Assembly (NCBI GenBank): GCA_007258455.2
Contig: VDFB02275615.1
Coordinates: 1-64,000, forward strand
Direction: 5' to 3'
Source: Sequoia sempervirens
Taxonomy: Eukaryota > Streptophyta > Pinopsida > Cupressales > Cupressaceae
Length of the DNA stretch: 64,000 nt
The position numbers were made by a program, and so were the translations under genes. Shown in pieces: positions 1-13,800 of the stretch (the stretch's first letter is position 1; each line of letters starts with the position of its first letter). The notes beneath the pieces are model-generated. The model saw nothing but the letters and a program-made list of their open reading frames with translations. It did no database searches and was not told the DNA's origin.

Positions 1-2268
1 CCCAAATTAAGTGTGAAAAAGGCATACTTTTTCCTACACTACAAGGGTTCAATCAAGATCATTACCAAATTCAATGAGAGGATTGAAATGATGAGAAACT
101 ATGTAATTCCAAAAAGGAAAATATGTAAGCAAGTAGGGATTAGACATTCGTCATACTTTAACATATAAGGATTGGGTTAGAACACTTGATACCATAGCCT
201 CAAAGGAAAGGAAAACATACGAATTTGTTAGGTATTGGGAGTAGGAGTGATGAGGTGCAGAATGCCAAAGTAGGTGATAGAGGAAATTCTAAACATCTAA
301 CATGTGTTGAAGGATGGGGATCAAGGATACTAAATACCTAATGCCACAATGAAGCATAAAATGGAGATTATTGATATTCTTGGATTAGGTATATCACAAT
401 AATATTGAATACATTCAAGAGTTCAACCATTAAACTGCCATCCCCCATCCTAAGGATATAATTCTTTCTTAGAAAAAAAATTTACCATGGATTTTGTCTA
501 ATAAATTTCTCCCAACTTCTTTTCAATATTTGTTCTATTTCGTTTATATACATTTAACAACATAAAGTCTTCCGAATAGAGCCTAATGAGGTCCATTAAT
601 TATTTATCAACTCTTTTTTAGTCTCATATTTCATTCTAGATGGTTTGGATCTAGATACTACAACCCATCTTTCCTTGTTTATGAGCATATTCTCTATCTT
701 TAACTTTCAAAGCTCAAAGTTATTTCTTCTAAACTTTTCCATCTCTATCCTTGATTTGATTTCCATATTTTTACAACAAGATCCTTTTTGAGGTAACCTC
801 ATAATCAATCTAATATTAGTAAGAAATTTCTCATTCCTAAAACCCAAAATCTGACCTTATCAAGCTTTGATACAAAATAAAAGTAAGAAAATATGTAAAA
901 TATAATCATATAATAATATATACATGATTAGATATGTGCAAAAATTAAAGCAATCATAGAGTTACAAGTAAATATACACAAAGATAATATATAAGAACAT
1001 AGTGATTTATATGACAGAATTATTTTAAAAGAAAAACCTCACACTCCAATGAAACTCAATGTATTATTTAGTAATAAATGGTAATGATAAACTTAGTAAA
1101 TGTATGATAAGAAAATCACCAACAAGAGGTTTAATGAAACAATGCCAACATAATAGTATCTATTAAATTCATTATGAAACTTCAATCTCAAGAATCCAAT
1201 AAAAAGGATAAACAATACAGAAAATGATCAAATGATAATAAGAAAAAACACATAATATTGCTAAATTCATTGCTAAAAAATGATGTTTGAATCCCAAGAC
1301 AATTCTACATGCTAAAAATAATATATTCCTTTCACCTATTGTAAGATTGTCATAATCCACTCACTAACTTGGACAAACGAATTTGGCTCCATTATCTCCC
1401 TTTCAATACATCTTATGGTGTGTGATAAGATCCATCATAATCTAGTTAACATGTGTAACTCTTTTTTATAGCTCTCTTATGTGTCATAGATGCTGTTATA
1501 TTTCTAATACAAGAGGCCCAACTTTCAAATACCATAAAATTTGACTTGAGAAGCAGACTAATCCCATATATATATATATAACTCAAAGAAGACCATATTC
1601 TTATAACCTACATAGTTTGGTGAAGGTTCATTTTGATATTATTTTAACAAAAAAATGACCTCTAAACTTCTAAAAATTCCATTATTATGTTCTATAACTC
1701 AAAGATTACATTTTTTTTCTTAACATTAAGATACAAGGTTGAGACATATTTTCAAATAGATCATAAAATAGTATCAAAATATTCTACATTGGAACACTTA
1801 ACTATCAAATGAAAAAATGAAAGGTTTGCATCTTTGCTTTAGCTAACAAACCAATCCAACTATTTTGACTTTAGTCTAAAATATTTCTTACAAAATGATA
1901 AAAATTGATAAAATCTGTACAAAAAATATCGATTAGATAAACTGCAATAGAAATCTATGTAATTATGTGATTTAAGATAAATAAATACATCCATAGTTAT
2001 TGCTATTTAAAATCTACCTACTCATATTATCACTCAACTAATTGAAATGAAAGGAGAAGGAACGAAAGCCTCTCTTGTTTGCCATGTGTTGGCTTGATCT
2101 CCTTTCACCATGCATAGTCTATCATTTCTTCCAAAGAAAATATACAGACATTACAATAATCATGTGATTCCCAAAATCTACATTTCTAATGTTGACCTCC
2201 AAAAGCCTAAAATTTAAGACACCATTTTTCCAACTGTTAAATTGTTTGACAAATCAAACATCACATTA
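1..2268. other. AT-rich stretch, no gene seen
   Basis: No open frame here resembles a known protein and there is no splice-consistent exon chain. The sequence is AT-rich with a short AT run near 1567. It is downstream of the peroxidase stop codon and must contain that gene's 3' UTR and terminator, but I could not place a polyadenylation site. Confidence 0.6.
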
Positions 2269-5151
2269 TTAATTAAAGCGGCTGCAATCTTTTCTAATTT
2301 CTCCTTGATTCCCCACCTTAACACCAATCCGACCCATATTTGTGATTGCAAGCACGAAGCCTTCATTAAATCTAGAGGCATTCCTTGCATAGCTTTTGAC
2401 CTTGTTTCTTGAGCGTCTGTCTGTGAATAATACCTCATCAGAAGTGAAAAGGCCCTTGCCATTCATGAGATTTTGGTAGTAGACATTGTCAAATATACGA
2501 GGTGTTGTAGGGTCCATGTTAATAGCAATGGTAGGATCCACAATTTTTGGACACATGCCCTGTAGTTGGCTCGCATAGGTAGGATTCAGAGTAGGGTCAA
2601 TTGGGCTGCTGTAAATTCTGTTTGAAAATTGGTTGCAGTGAGAAAACCCCACTGTGTGCGCCCCTGAAAAGTACGATGTTAGTAAAACATGTTTGAAACA
2701 AATTGTATTTATATAATTTTAGGCATCCAAAGGAAAATTTACCGTCACCGTCATAGAAAATTCACCAAATCATCATAGAAGATTCACCATCAATAGTTAT
2801 GAGTTTTTCAGAATATATATTAAAAATGTTGGTAGATGCACAAGGTAGTAGATGTGATGAATTTTCTTTGACTAAAATTACTGACAATGTGGAATTTCTA
2901 TAGTATAATTTATATACTAATTCTATATCTGCAAAAATATAACCCTCCTTCTCATTTATTATATTTGGCACCTTTTATAATAAGATATAAATTATAACTC
3001 CATTTATGGATTCTGAAAATCGGTGATCTATTACCCTCTGGTGGTGAGTGATTTTGGGCTCATATCAGAGCCTCTTGGGTGGCTGGGATTTCAGGGCAAG
3101 AGTGCTACTTTTCCTTGAAAGCATATTAAAACAGAAGCAACTAACCTAATGAGTTTATGGGAATTTTTGTTCCCAGACTAATTTAATACCTTTGCTTATC
3201 AGATTCCTGAAGTTCTGGTGTGATATTCTTACAGGAATCAAAGGAGAATTCCCTAAAGCCAAAGGAACAACTCTCAAGGAGAAAAAAACAACCAGACACC
3301 TAAAATCCATACAAAGGATTTAAAACCTTCAGAAATTAACAAAGGATAATATTGATAGGAGGCTGATTTTCCTATGAGTGCTATAAAAGCTTTATCTCAA
3401 TTATCACCGTTTTTTTTTTATCGGAGTATCTATGAAATGGTAGACAATCTGGTTTTAAGCGAAGTTAAGATTGTTTTCCATTCATTTTGCCACCACGGAA
3501 CAATGAAGTTGCACTATCAGCTACACTGCTTGTCAAATCCCTTTGGGATCAGGATGGTAGAACTACAGAGGTGAATACGAAATTTTAATTGTGTTAGAGC
3601 TGGTATAATTTATTACCAGATAGAGCAATCATTTCTATCGGAGATAAGCCTTTGCTTCTGAAGAGAGAGACCAACTGATCGAGATTGAATGAAGCCTTGG
3701 GCAGGTTTCCATTGACTCTGGATGCTTGAGATACGAGTCCATCTCTTCTCCCCAACTCCACACTATACGTTGGGCCTCCAGCCTGGATATAACACAAGAA
3801 AAAAAAAAGTTTAATTCCTTAAGCAGTCAGCTATTGAAGGCATTAATGAATATGCAAAACAGATAATCAAATGTTTTAAAGGAAATAAGTTTGATTCTTT
3901 GACAATACAGACATTTATAACGTAAAGAACAGTGTCCTAAGGATTTCTACGATAGCAGCAATTGAAGACAATAAAAGTCTGTCCATCCATGATGTTCAGC
4001 ATAATGTCACATCAAATGCTTTGGGTAGCAGCAATTTAAGATAAGTGTCTAGACAAAGAAAGTATGCTTGAATCCAGCAGGTAATTTGGCTAAAGCATGC
4101 TAATGGTAAAGTGTTAATGGCAAGCAAGGGCTAAATTAACGCAAAAGCATTTGAGCCCTTAAAATGGTATGTGTAGTTACATAAAAACTAGAGAGCAATG
4201 CACAATTTTCATCAAAAAACATAACCCTGTTATGGGAAATCTTTGGATAGGATGTTCAGTTGAACTCTATATAATATAGTGACCCTTTGTAAATTCATTC
4301 AAATACATACTATGTGAAAAACTATACACCAGTTATCACGTTCCGTGTCCATGACTACATAAACACAAATTGTAAATGGTTGTATTAGTCTGTTAATAGA
4401 CAATCCAAGTTTATGTGCCTAGCCCTCAAAACTCCTTAGGATTGTATTTTTACATATTTCCGAGGATTACTCACCAGTTGTATAACATCTCTGGTAGCAA
4501 TGGCTAGGATATCAGCACAAGACACGGTGTTTGGACATACGTTCTCTACAGCTTGCTTAGCTTTCACTACTGTATCAAATCCGTCCCCAGCCAGGGACAA
4601 GTTGTCTTGAAAGTCCTTCTCCGCCGTATTGTTTGCAGTAGATTGGATCATCACAGAGGCGTCACATCCCTGTCACACACAAAAAGGTAACAAATTATTT
4701 CGCATTACTAAATTCCTGAGATTCATACCGTGGAACAAGATGTTAATACTAGTCGTCACAATAACACAGCATTGATGAATATAAGCAAAGATTCCCATTT
4801 CACCCACTCAAGTCAAGTCTGCGACAAGCTACAAGAATTTATTTCATATCTTCTTCCAAAATGAAAATTTGGACTTCCTGGGAAACATAATTGAGTGGAA
4901 CATGAAGAAATTATGTAAATTATGTATTGCTTACCTCAACGAAGCAGTCATGAAAGAAAAGCCTCAGCGTGCCAGGAACAGTGACAAATGTCTCGCTAAA
5001 TTTCAAACTAACAACATTTTTGTACAATGGCCTCAACATTGGGACATGAATTGGCATAAAAATTTGTACTAAGCAGGTTTGATTGGGCTGACCCTTTAAA
5101 AATGCACGCTCCCAACAATACCAACAAGCCCAGGCTCAACTTTCCACCCAT
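2269..5151 (-). CDS. class III peroxidase, four exons, one-base frameshift in exon 1
   Basis: This is a secreted plant haem peroxidase, which oxidises phenolics and other donors with H2O2 in the cell wall or vacuole. Exons are 5151-4935, 4669-4475, 3782-3617 and 2663-2269, all with GT-AG introns, in the classic three-intron layout. A hydrophobic signal peptide follows MGGKLSL and ends near GSAQ. The distal haem site reads [16 protein letters not shown], and the proximal His lies in [12 protein letters not shown], rebuilt across intron 3. Eight cysteines in family positions are present, ending [14 protein letters not shown]. One extra T near 5012 puts the frame out after EAIVQK and gives an early stop. 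Without that base the exons total 972 nt, or 323 residues, the normal family length. Either the allele is dead or this is a sequencing error. An upstream in-frame ATG at 5208 is less likely, because it would place 19 extra residues before the signal peptide. Confidence 0.93.
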
Positions 5152-5454
5152 AGTTAACAGTACATACGTCCTGATGATTTCCTCTAAAGAAACTGTATTA
5201 ATGCCCACAAACGTTATGGTCTTACTAGCTGAGATCTAAAACTTCTTTCAGCATAATAAATCGAAACAACTATCTAAGGCAACCTATCACTAGCAGTCCA
5301 TACTAAAACAATACTGAAACCATTTACAAGCTCTCCCTCTTTCTAATCTCCTCTCTTTATCGGTCATGTAATCTTCGCTTGGTCGAAATTTATCTATAAA
5401 GATAGCTTAAACCCAAGACTCAGGTTCTGCCCGTTTCAAGAAATCCCCGCTATA

Positions 5455-5465
5455 GTATATATAAG
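5455..5465 (-). promoter_or_regulatory. possible TATA box of the peroxidase gene
   Basis: The minus strand reads CTTATATATAC here, about 300 bases upstream of the chosen ATG at 5151. That would give a 5' leader of roughly 270 bases. The region is generally AT-rich, so the match could be chance. Confidence 0.35.
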
Positions 5466-8111
5466 AATGGCGGTAAGTATCAGGAATCGTTGCTTTTTAT
5501 ATTGCGATTGAAAGAGATGAGTCAACTTTATAAAAAAAAAAAGATAACAACAAAGCTACACAGTCAGTGATCCTAAATTATGTATTTTTTTTCATATGAC
5601 CAAAACGAATGTCTATCTACAGTTGGTCCCAAGCAGAGATGCCGTGTGCACGTTGTATATCTTACATGGATGCTCATTAACAAAATAGCTTCTTATTAAG
5701 ATACTAATATTCAATGGAAAAATACTTCAAAGAATCCTGGAAGTGCCTTCCCCCTGGTGGGTGTCTTTAAACAAAGATTTTCTTTGTACAAAAATATAAA
5801 TTGCCAGCTTGCAGGACACTTACCCTTCTAGTATCCCTGTGTTTGTCTCGATTATTTTTATTTTTACTGCTTTCCAATTAATCATAATTAGGCAGTAGTA
5901 AAATCTTAAATACTTTGCAATTATGTGCCAATAAGATGGAACGACAGCAAAGAGAATGTCTCAACATAAGACCTTTTATTTACTTGTAATTTAATTGATT
6001 GACAACTAATGACATTTAATATTGTAATTAGATTAAGAAATTGGCATGGAGCAACTGATATATATTATTTATACAAACGTGTATATGTAGTTAAGGTATA
6101 CATGTTAATGCTCCACACATGAATGAAAAGTCAACTCTAAAAATGTGGAGTTTGAATTACTTAAATTTTAATATTAATTGTTAGTAAATAATTTTTTTTC
6201 CTTTAGAGTTAATTTAAGTAAATTAAATGTTTACAATTCATAAAAAATAATTTAGATTAATAATCAAGATAGGTTTGTGTGTTAATAGATTGATAAATTA
6301 AATATTAAACTTTTGAAAAGTAATTATAATGAATAAAGGTATTTAGCTTGTTGATGAAGAATATATGTCTTGGATGAAGATTAGAAACTTGAGTACTTCT
6401 ACCTAGAAAATGTGGTCTCTTTATAAGTGATAATATAAGACTCAACTTGACTTGAAAGATTATAATTTTGTGTGACAAATAAATACTATAGTTTTAAACA
6501 ATGTTTCTTTAGGTATGGAGTCTATAGTAGAATTAATTATACAATGATTAAGGTGATTTCATTAATACCCCATTAATGTGATATTATTAGAATGATCTTG
6601 TTAGCTGGTAGCAATGGAATTTGAATATCTGCTAGCTTGTATTTTGTGACCCTTTTATTTATAATGATAGTAAAAGTTGTAGACTTGAGTTAATAAGTCT
6701 TATGCTTGTATTTCATAAATTTGGATACCTATGATGATGTCCCACTACATGAACCTGTACATTATATTGATTGTCTTGGTAAACAATTTTAGAAGTTTAG
6801 CGAAAATGATTACGTTAAATGTAACCAAGTTATCCTAATTATGAACTCATCTAGATGATTCTCATATTATTAGAATACTCTTTGTAGTAGACTTAAATTA
6901 TTGTTAATTGACTTAGTATGAATAAAGAGTTTTAACTAGAATTGATAGATGCACGTATGAGTTGCTATTTTTTATAAATATGAATTGTTATTATTACGTT
7001 AGTTTAAATAATTTTAATCACATGTAAGATTAATAATACCTAGACTTGTTTTTGGATGTAAAAGTGCAAATGATGAAGGTGAGTATTGATCTAAATATTG
7101 AATAACTTTTTAATGTAATTGTTAGGTTATGGAGATAGGTTGAGTTCAAATTATTATGTTTTACTAATTTTAAGAATTAGAATAATAAATTTGCTAATAT
7201 TGAGTGAAAATATTTATGCATTTTAACCCTCAAGATCTTGCCATGAGCATTCAAGTGGTGCACACCAAAGACTATTTAAGTCATACAAATTTGATTATTA
7301 TCAATTGATGATGTAATTATAAATATCTCAATTCGGCTATTTACATCATGGTGACTTACCAATTGCAATAACAATGTTGATATATATACAAAATTCAATG
7401 GAGAAAGAGAGAATCCTTTGGACTCTAGCCATCTTACTTCATGTTGTGAAATAATGTGTTTTAAACTAGATTGATTTCTCAACAAATTGAAGAAAAAAAA
7501 AGAAAATGAAATATGGTTTAGTTATTATAGAAAATATTGTAGAAGACATAAATATGTTGAAGAGAAGATGATCTACATTGAAAGAGTGAGTGAGGAAGAA
7601 AAGATAGAAGAAAATATATCAAAGATCATCAATGAGCCAAACTAGGAACTAGGAGGAACCCAAAAAAATATTTCTTGTAATGAAATTTCTAGACTCATAG
7701 TACCATGAAATCTCAAAGTGGGATTCTTGAGAAAACAAAGTAATGGTGTCAATTGAGTTAGGAATCATTCACAATTTCATCAAAAATAGGTTACCTTCTT
7801 AGCTAAATTATTTTTACCTCTTTGGCACTAGAAGTCTAGGTTATGATTGCATTTAATGATATAATTAGTTGTTTATAGAAATATCATAATATTAAACTTT
7901 CCATGAGAGAGTACTACTTGGATTGCACAATGCTTGGTATTTACATGAATGTAGTAAATGTTATTTAAGGAGTCCAATGGCTCACTATATTAGGAACAAT
8001 TAAGATAAAAAAATATTGAAACAATTTACATGTTTGCATAGAAGGTACAACAATTAAAATTATAGGGATGTAGTCAATAGTTGTAACCATGCTTCAAATG
8101 TATGATTGACC
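5466..8111. other. intergenic AT-rich DNA, no gene seen
   Basis: Only short frames without recognisable motifs occur here. I see no exon chain, transposase or reverse transcriptase relics. Confidence 0.6.
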
Positions 8112-8855
8112 AAGGAAAAGCTCAATAGAATCAATTTGATCCAAGATGATTGATAAACAATGATAATGAAGATTAATAGACTACGAAATATAGTGTTACG
8201 TTATCCAAGGGATCATTAAAAGTCGTAATGTAAGAAAGATAATTGACACTTAAGAAAGACTATATAATCATACAAATAAATATTTCTCTTCCATTAAACA
8301 AAAAATCAAGAGAATGAACCTTAAAGTTGAAATATTACATCTTAAATTAGATTTTAAATAAATTAACATATAAACATACATTAATAGACTAGTTAAAAGT
8401 TAGTAAACAATAAATTAATAAATAGTTGGGAACTTGCATTAGGTAGGATAATTGTTTCACAAAAAAATAAGACTATAAAAAATAAGGAAAAGCTCAATAG
8501 AATCAATTTGATCCAAGATGATTGATAAACAATGATAATGAAGATTAATAGACTACGAAATATAGTGTTATGTTATCCAAGGGATCATTAAAAGTCATAA
8601 TGTAAGAAAGATAATTGACACTTAAGAAAGACTATATAATCATACAAATAAATATTTCTATTCCATTAAACAAAAAATCAAGAGAATGAACCTTAAAGTT
8701 GAAATATTACATCTTAAATTAGATTTTAAATAAATTAACATATAAACATACATTAATAGACTAGTTAAAAGTTAGTAAACAATAAATTAATAAATAGTTG
8801 GGAACTTGCATTAGGTAGGATAATTGTTTCACAAAAAAATAAGACTATAAAAAAC
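8112..8855. repeat. 372-bp direct tandem duplication, two units
   Basis: Unit 1 is about 8112-8483 and unit 2 about 8484-8855, offset by exactly 372 bases. They differ by only a few substitutions that I can spot, for example ACGTTATCC against ATGTTATCC. The near identity points to a recent duplication. Neither unit carries a significant reading frame. Confidence 0.95.
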
Positions 8856-8975
8856 CATTGCAATCTAATGTGAAATATAAAGTTTTGTTATCCTGATTCA
8901 ACAATATATTCCAAATTATTTGCTATTGTTCTTCAACAATAGAATTTCAATAGTATCATAGCAATAACTTTCTAC

Positions 8976-9218
8976 GCTTTTTTTTTTCTTTTTTCTTTTT
9001 TTTTTTTTTGTGGCAAGGGTGTCCCTGCAACTCAGCCCAGCAGACCAGCAGCCCATAACTTGGGTACCTAGGGCAAGTTGGGGCGAGACTAGCCCCTGCG
9101 GGTGGATGCCATAGCCCGCATACAGGCCCACCAGTCAACCACAAGAGCGGGGAGTTGAACCCGAGACCTATGGGGAGCAAACCCACGGCCCAAACCAACT
9201 CCACTACCCAAGTGAGTT
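8976..9218 (-). mobile_element. tRNA-derived SINE
   Basis: On the minus strand the 5' end resembles a tRNA gene. An A-box-like GGGTAGTGGAGTTGG lies at 9196-9210 and a B-box GGTTCAACTCC at 9151-9161, in the spacing of an internal Pol III promoter. A GC-rich body follows, and the element ends in an A-rich tail seen as interrupted poly(T) on the plus strand near 8979-9010. The anticodon arm is not tRNA-like, so it is not a working tRNA gene. I could not identify a target duplication. Confidence 0.75.
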
Positions 9219-9565
9219 GTGTTTGAAGAATTGTAACACCATCTTGGGAAATCTATGTGAGGGATTATAAAGGCTCAAGGGAGCTACATTCCTCCAAATA
9301 GATTTTAATTGTAATAGTGCATCGATAAAGAGAAAGTGTCATGTAAAAGAAATATTGGTGAAGGAAGGTGCCAAAGTCATGCATCTAATATCAATTTTTT
9401 TCTAGGCATATGGGATGATGATTGTGTTTCAGAAGAAGAAAAAGTTGGAGTTAGTTTTCATTGATTCGATCATGTTTACACCTGTGGCACAAACCTACTA
9501 ATGAGAATATTTTCTTAGAGTTGGAGGCAATTTTGATTCATTATAGAAACATAGAATGCATATGA

Positions 9566-10836
9566 TGTTGGATGTTGTGGTTGTATTTTTCATATGTGGT
9601 TGTCATTAATGTCAACACTATTAGCACTATTATAGTGAAGGTTGTATATGTCGAGGATAAGGTTGTATATGTCGAGGATATTGAGAAAATTGTTAAAGAA
9701 AGAGTTGCATATTGCCAGTGGAAAAGTCAAGGTCATGAAGATGTCTTGCTTAGTACATTGAAGATCAGTTGTTGTGGACTAAAGGGTTTATTGCTGAGAG
9801 TATCTAGTTCATCTACTGGAAGTTTCAAAGGTCCGCATGAAGATTTGATTGTGTTATGAACAATTGTGCTCTGACAGTGTTTCTATGGTTTCTGTCAGTG
9901 CTCTTGATTGAAGTTTATGTGATTCTGGTAATTTTTGTTGTTGCAAACGCTTCTCTGTTAGTTCTTGTTGATTATGGATGCTTCTAGATCATTATCTATC
10001 CTTCTTGTATGTCCGCGTTGATCAGTGTACTCGTGATCGAAGATTTTTCTCGTGTGTGTTCAGTTTTTCATGTTCTTGGCTGACATAGTGGATGTAACGT
10101 GTTGTGGATCCTTGGAGACTTAAATTTGAATGTTTGGCACACTCGAGGATATTGTTTTTGGTCGCATCATAATATTAGCCGATGGTGTTTGATTCACATT
10201 AAAAATTTATTTGTAAATTTTGGCTAACATTGTAAATATGTTTTATATTTTGGTTGATGAAGTTGTTGATGTAAATCCAGGTTGTGGATATATAAGAGTG
10301 ATTGTTTGTGTGAAGTTAGTGTGTGAGTGAAGTGAAGAAAGCCCAGAGAAAGAGAAAGTGTGCAGACATTGATCTATTCATTCAATTGCAGAGCAGAGTG
10401 AAAAGAAGTTTGAGCGAAGTGTGAAGAAGGTTTTATGTGCTTAACTGGAACTATAATCAAGATTTTGTAGAAGCTATTTTCTCAGTTCATACCCCACAGA
10501 TCTAATTTGAATTTCTTTGTATTCTTGGGAAATGAGCCCTCTTGTATTTGAGCAGTGAGCTCTAAGCAATGTGTCTAAATGCATGTGCATTCCCATTATT
10601 TTTCATTGTACTTTTAACAGGGTATAATATTGTGGACTAACATCCACCGTGGTTTTTCCCCTAACAGGGTTTCCACGTAAAAAAATCTTGGTGTTCTCTA
10701 TGTTTTTGATATGTTGATTGTTTATGGTTTATTATTCTTTCATCTGATCTGAGATTAAGTTAAGTTGAAAATTTTAAGTATTTTGTGACAACTGATTCAC
10801 CCCCCCTCTTAGTTGTATGTCCTTGTTTTTCCAACA
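9566..10836 (+). mobile_element. solo LTR, copia-type, with 5-bp target duplication
   Basis: The element begins TGTTGGA and ends TCCAACA, a 7-bp inverted terminus of the TG...CA type. It is flanked on both sides by TATGA (9561-9565 and 10837-10841). No internal domain, primer-binding site or second LTR is present. The end region, with a CCCCCC run followed by TCTTAGTTGT and TTTCCAACA, resembles plant Ty1/copia LTRs. A 95-codon frame at 9572-9859 inside it has no recognisable motif. Solo LTRs arise by recombination between the two LTRs of a full element. Confidence 0.88.
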
Positions 10837-10841
10837 TATGA

Positions 10842-13800
10842 CAATATATTGAATTTTTCTGCTTGCCATCATAGTTTTTGGGTTGATTCATCCATGTAAA
10901 ATTGCCTAAGTAAAGAGAGTTACTATAATAATGGTTAAAGGTGGGTATAAAGAAATAAAACTGCTCAAAAACACCTTGTTTACATGTTTTAGTTGCAGAA
11001 TCAAACTCATACTACTCTATCAATTTTAATGGTGTGATTCTTAGTAGGTTTTGCATTTAAATCTTGAAATATAATGAAGATACCATGCCCATAGATTTAT
11101 TTTTTATATTTTTTGAAATGTAGAAAACGGTGTTCTATGTTTTGGGAGATAGAACTAAAGGGGGAATAGGGTTCCTCCACCAATTTCCTTCAAGTTTCAT
11201 TCAAGGAAACCTTAGAGATCTCAATCTAAGGATGAAATGAGGGAAAGAGACCTACAATAAGGTGTCCTAGGGGTGCGATTAACTTGACAAAAGGCGGTTC
11301 ACCACCAAGCAAAGGCTTGGAAAGAAGATGCAAATAATATGCAAATCTAACTATGCAACGTAAGATATGAAACTAAAAATCAAAATAATTAACTAGGAAA
11401 GGATAGAAGGGCACCTAGAAGACTGAAGAAGCTTGAAACAAGGTATGCACTCTTGAAAATCTGACTTTTAATGCACACAAGGACACATATGCCAGTATGG
11501 GCAATTTAGTCCCAATTTAGGGTTTCGGGCTAGAACCGAAATCTGGAACTACTAAACCATGATCTACATAAAATGCTTGAAATCTGGTATACTAGGACTC
11601 ATATGCCACAAGTGTGATTTAGTCCCAGTATCAAGGTTGATCTGAAACTTTGATATCCTCTAGTGTTCTCCTATAGCTTCTCTCCTGTCAAATATCTGAA
11701 TTTGAAACTCTGAATTATGCTCTATAGATGACTTTCCATGATCTTGCAATGTAGACAACTTCAACAACTTTGCAACTTTGACAACATTTATCCAATCTTA
11801 CTCTTCAATAGATTTTCAACCTAGATCTACAAATCACACATCAACGAGATGGAAAATAATTGTTTCGTTAGTGGATAGGGGTTTTCTTTGGTCAAACCCC
11901 GTTTTAGTAATCAAACCTTTAAATGAATAGAAATAGAATGAAGGAATGATGAATGGAAAAATTGTTGCAACTCGCCAAACCCTTGATATGAAGGCTGCAA
12001 TCTTGTATGTAATGGATAACATGAATGTAGATCTTGACTCTTGATTGTATGTTGTGGATCTTGACTTGAATGCTTGCATGAACCATAAGAACCTACATCA
12101 CAAATGCTAGCTCATTTAAAACAAATACGATGCATGATGATAGACATGATGCTTGATTCTTGAATAATGCTCCAAAATGCTTGATAATCAACTCTTGAAT
12201 GCTCTTCAATACTTGAATTGTTATAATTCCTTAATGCTTAGATGAATTGTAAACTTGCTAAGAGAACATATGTGAAATAGCCTTGTATTTATACTTGTTT
12301 ATGCCAAAGTTCTCTAAATTACAACATTACAAGCCGACATCAAATCTAGGAGAATAAAATCCCACAAAGAATTTGAATTCAAAATAGATCCAAGCTAAGC
12401 GGGACTCATATGCTAGTTGGGGTGTATGAGTCCCAGTAGACTAAGCTTGGGACATAATTTTTAGGAATGCTAAGTTCTATGGTAAATTCAAATCTAGGCC
12501 TCGAAACTTAGGTGGGATCCATATGCCCAAGGTGGCGTATGAGTCCCAGATCACTAAATATGGGCCATACAATCCAAAATCATTAAATTATGATTGATCA
12601 TTTGATAATATTGTCAGGATTATCCTCGAAAACATGCATTAAATAAGGCTTGTGGATGCAAAATAGAACCAAATAAGGCATAAAGAAGCCCAATTTTAGT
12701 AGGGAGGGTCCAAACAAGTGTTAAAATGTAAAGGGATACATTTTCATACACTACATTTTTATTTTGGTTTATTAGATACAATAAAAACTTTGTTTAGTAT
12801 GCTAATCAGTCGGGGGGACAACTCAAACCCAATACTACTAATTGGACTCTATCACCTCTCCATGAGTTATAGAATTTAGCATATATATCATCATTATATC
12901 CTCTCATAGTCATGAATAAAGGCATCAGTCTTGCTTCTTTGAAAAGCCTCCTAAGCTCCACATTTTTCTAGAACGACACACAAGAAAGCAACTCAGATTG
13001 CTTCTTGGGACCCCCCATGGTAATATAGTAACAAAGGAAAATGAAAAACATTTTACCCACCACCACTATAGAAAGAGTAGGAAAATAGTAAATAGTTATC
13101 ACAATAATATACACATCACTAGAATTTAGTGAAATAATAGTGGCCCAAACATTCACTAGCATCTAATGCTAAAGTTGCTAAACTTATAGAAGGATCTGTA
13201 GATGTCTTTAACCGTAGTCTTATCAGACCTAAGAGTCTGATAAATCTTTTGCCAGATTTTGCCAATCTTATTCAATTATTCATAATCCATGTGTATACAA
13301 CCACTACACATGATAATAATGGATATTAAAATCCATTTACATCCCAAGCATCTATTGAAAAGACAACTGACCATCAGAGGCATAGGAAATATGTGAGAAT
13401 TCATTGAGAAAGATCTTTGTAGCTTAGAAGTCATTATTAAATTAAGTCTCAGATTCTTAGCATCGGGAGAAATATGGTATGTGGTCATGTCAATAAGACT
13501 CCCCTCATGGTACTTAGCAATGGTTAAATAAATAGCATTAAGGGAAATAAATTTCAAAGCATAAGTCCATAAGGTACTTACCTTTTCATTATAATTAGAA
13601 TTACCCCAGGTAACAAGAAACTTTCCCTTAAAATCTCCTGTCATAATCATTTCATGATTAGATCTCTACCAAACCATATAGCCACATATGGTTAAAATAT
13701 GAAAGCAAGCTGACATCATCTAATCCACCATATACTCCACCTCACTATCACTTTTGGTACACATCACCATCTGAGCTGGAGGTTGTCTTTTGTGGCACGA

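Noticed and set aside
9150..9215. Possible tRNA gene
   Set aside because: Only the A and B boxes are present; cloverleaf stems and an anticodon loop are not, so it is part of a SINE.
9572..9859. 95-codon ORF with a repeated VVYVED
   Set aside because: It lies inside the solo LTR and has no domain; the repeat comes from a short local duplication.
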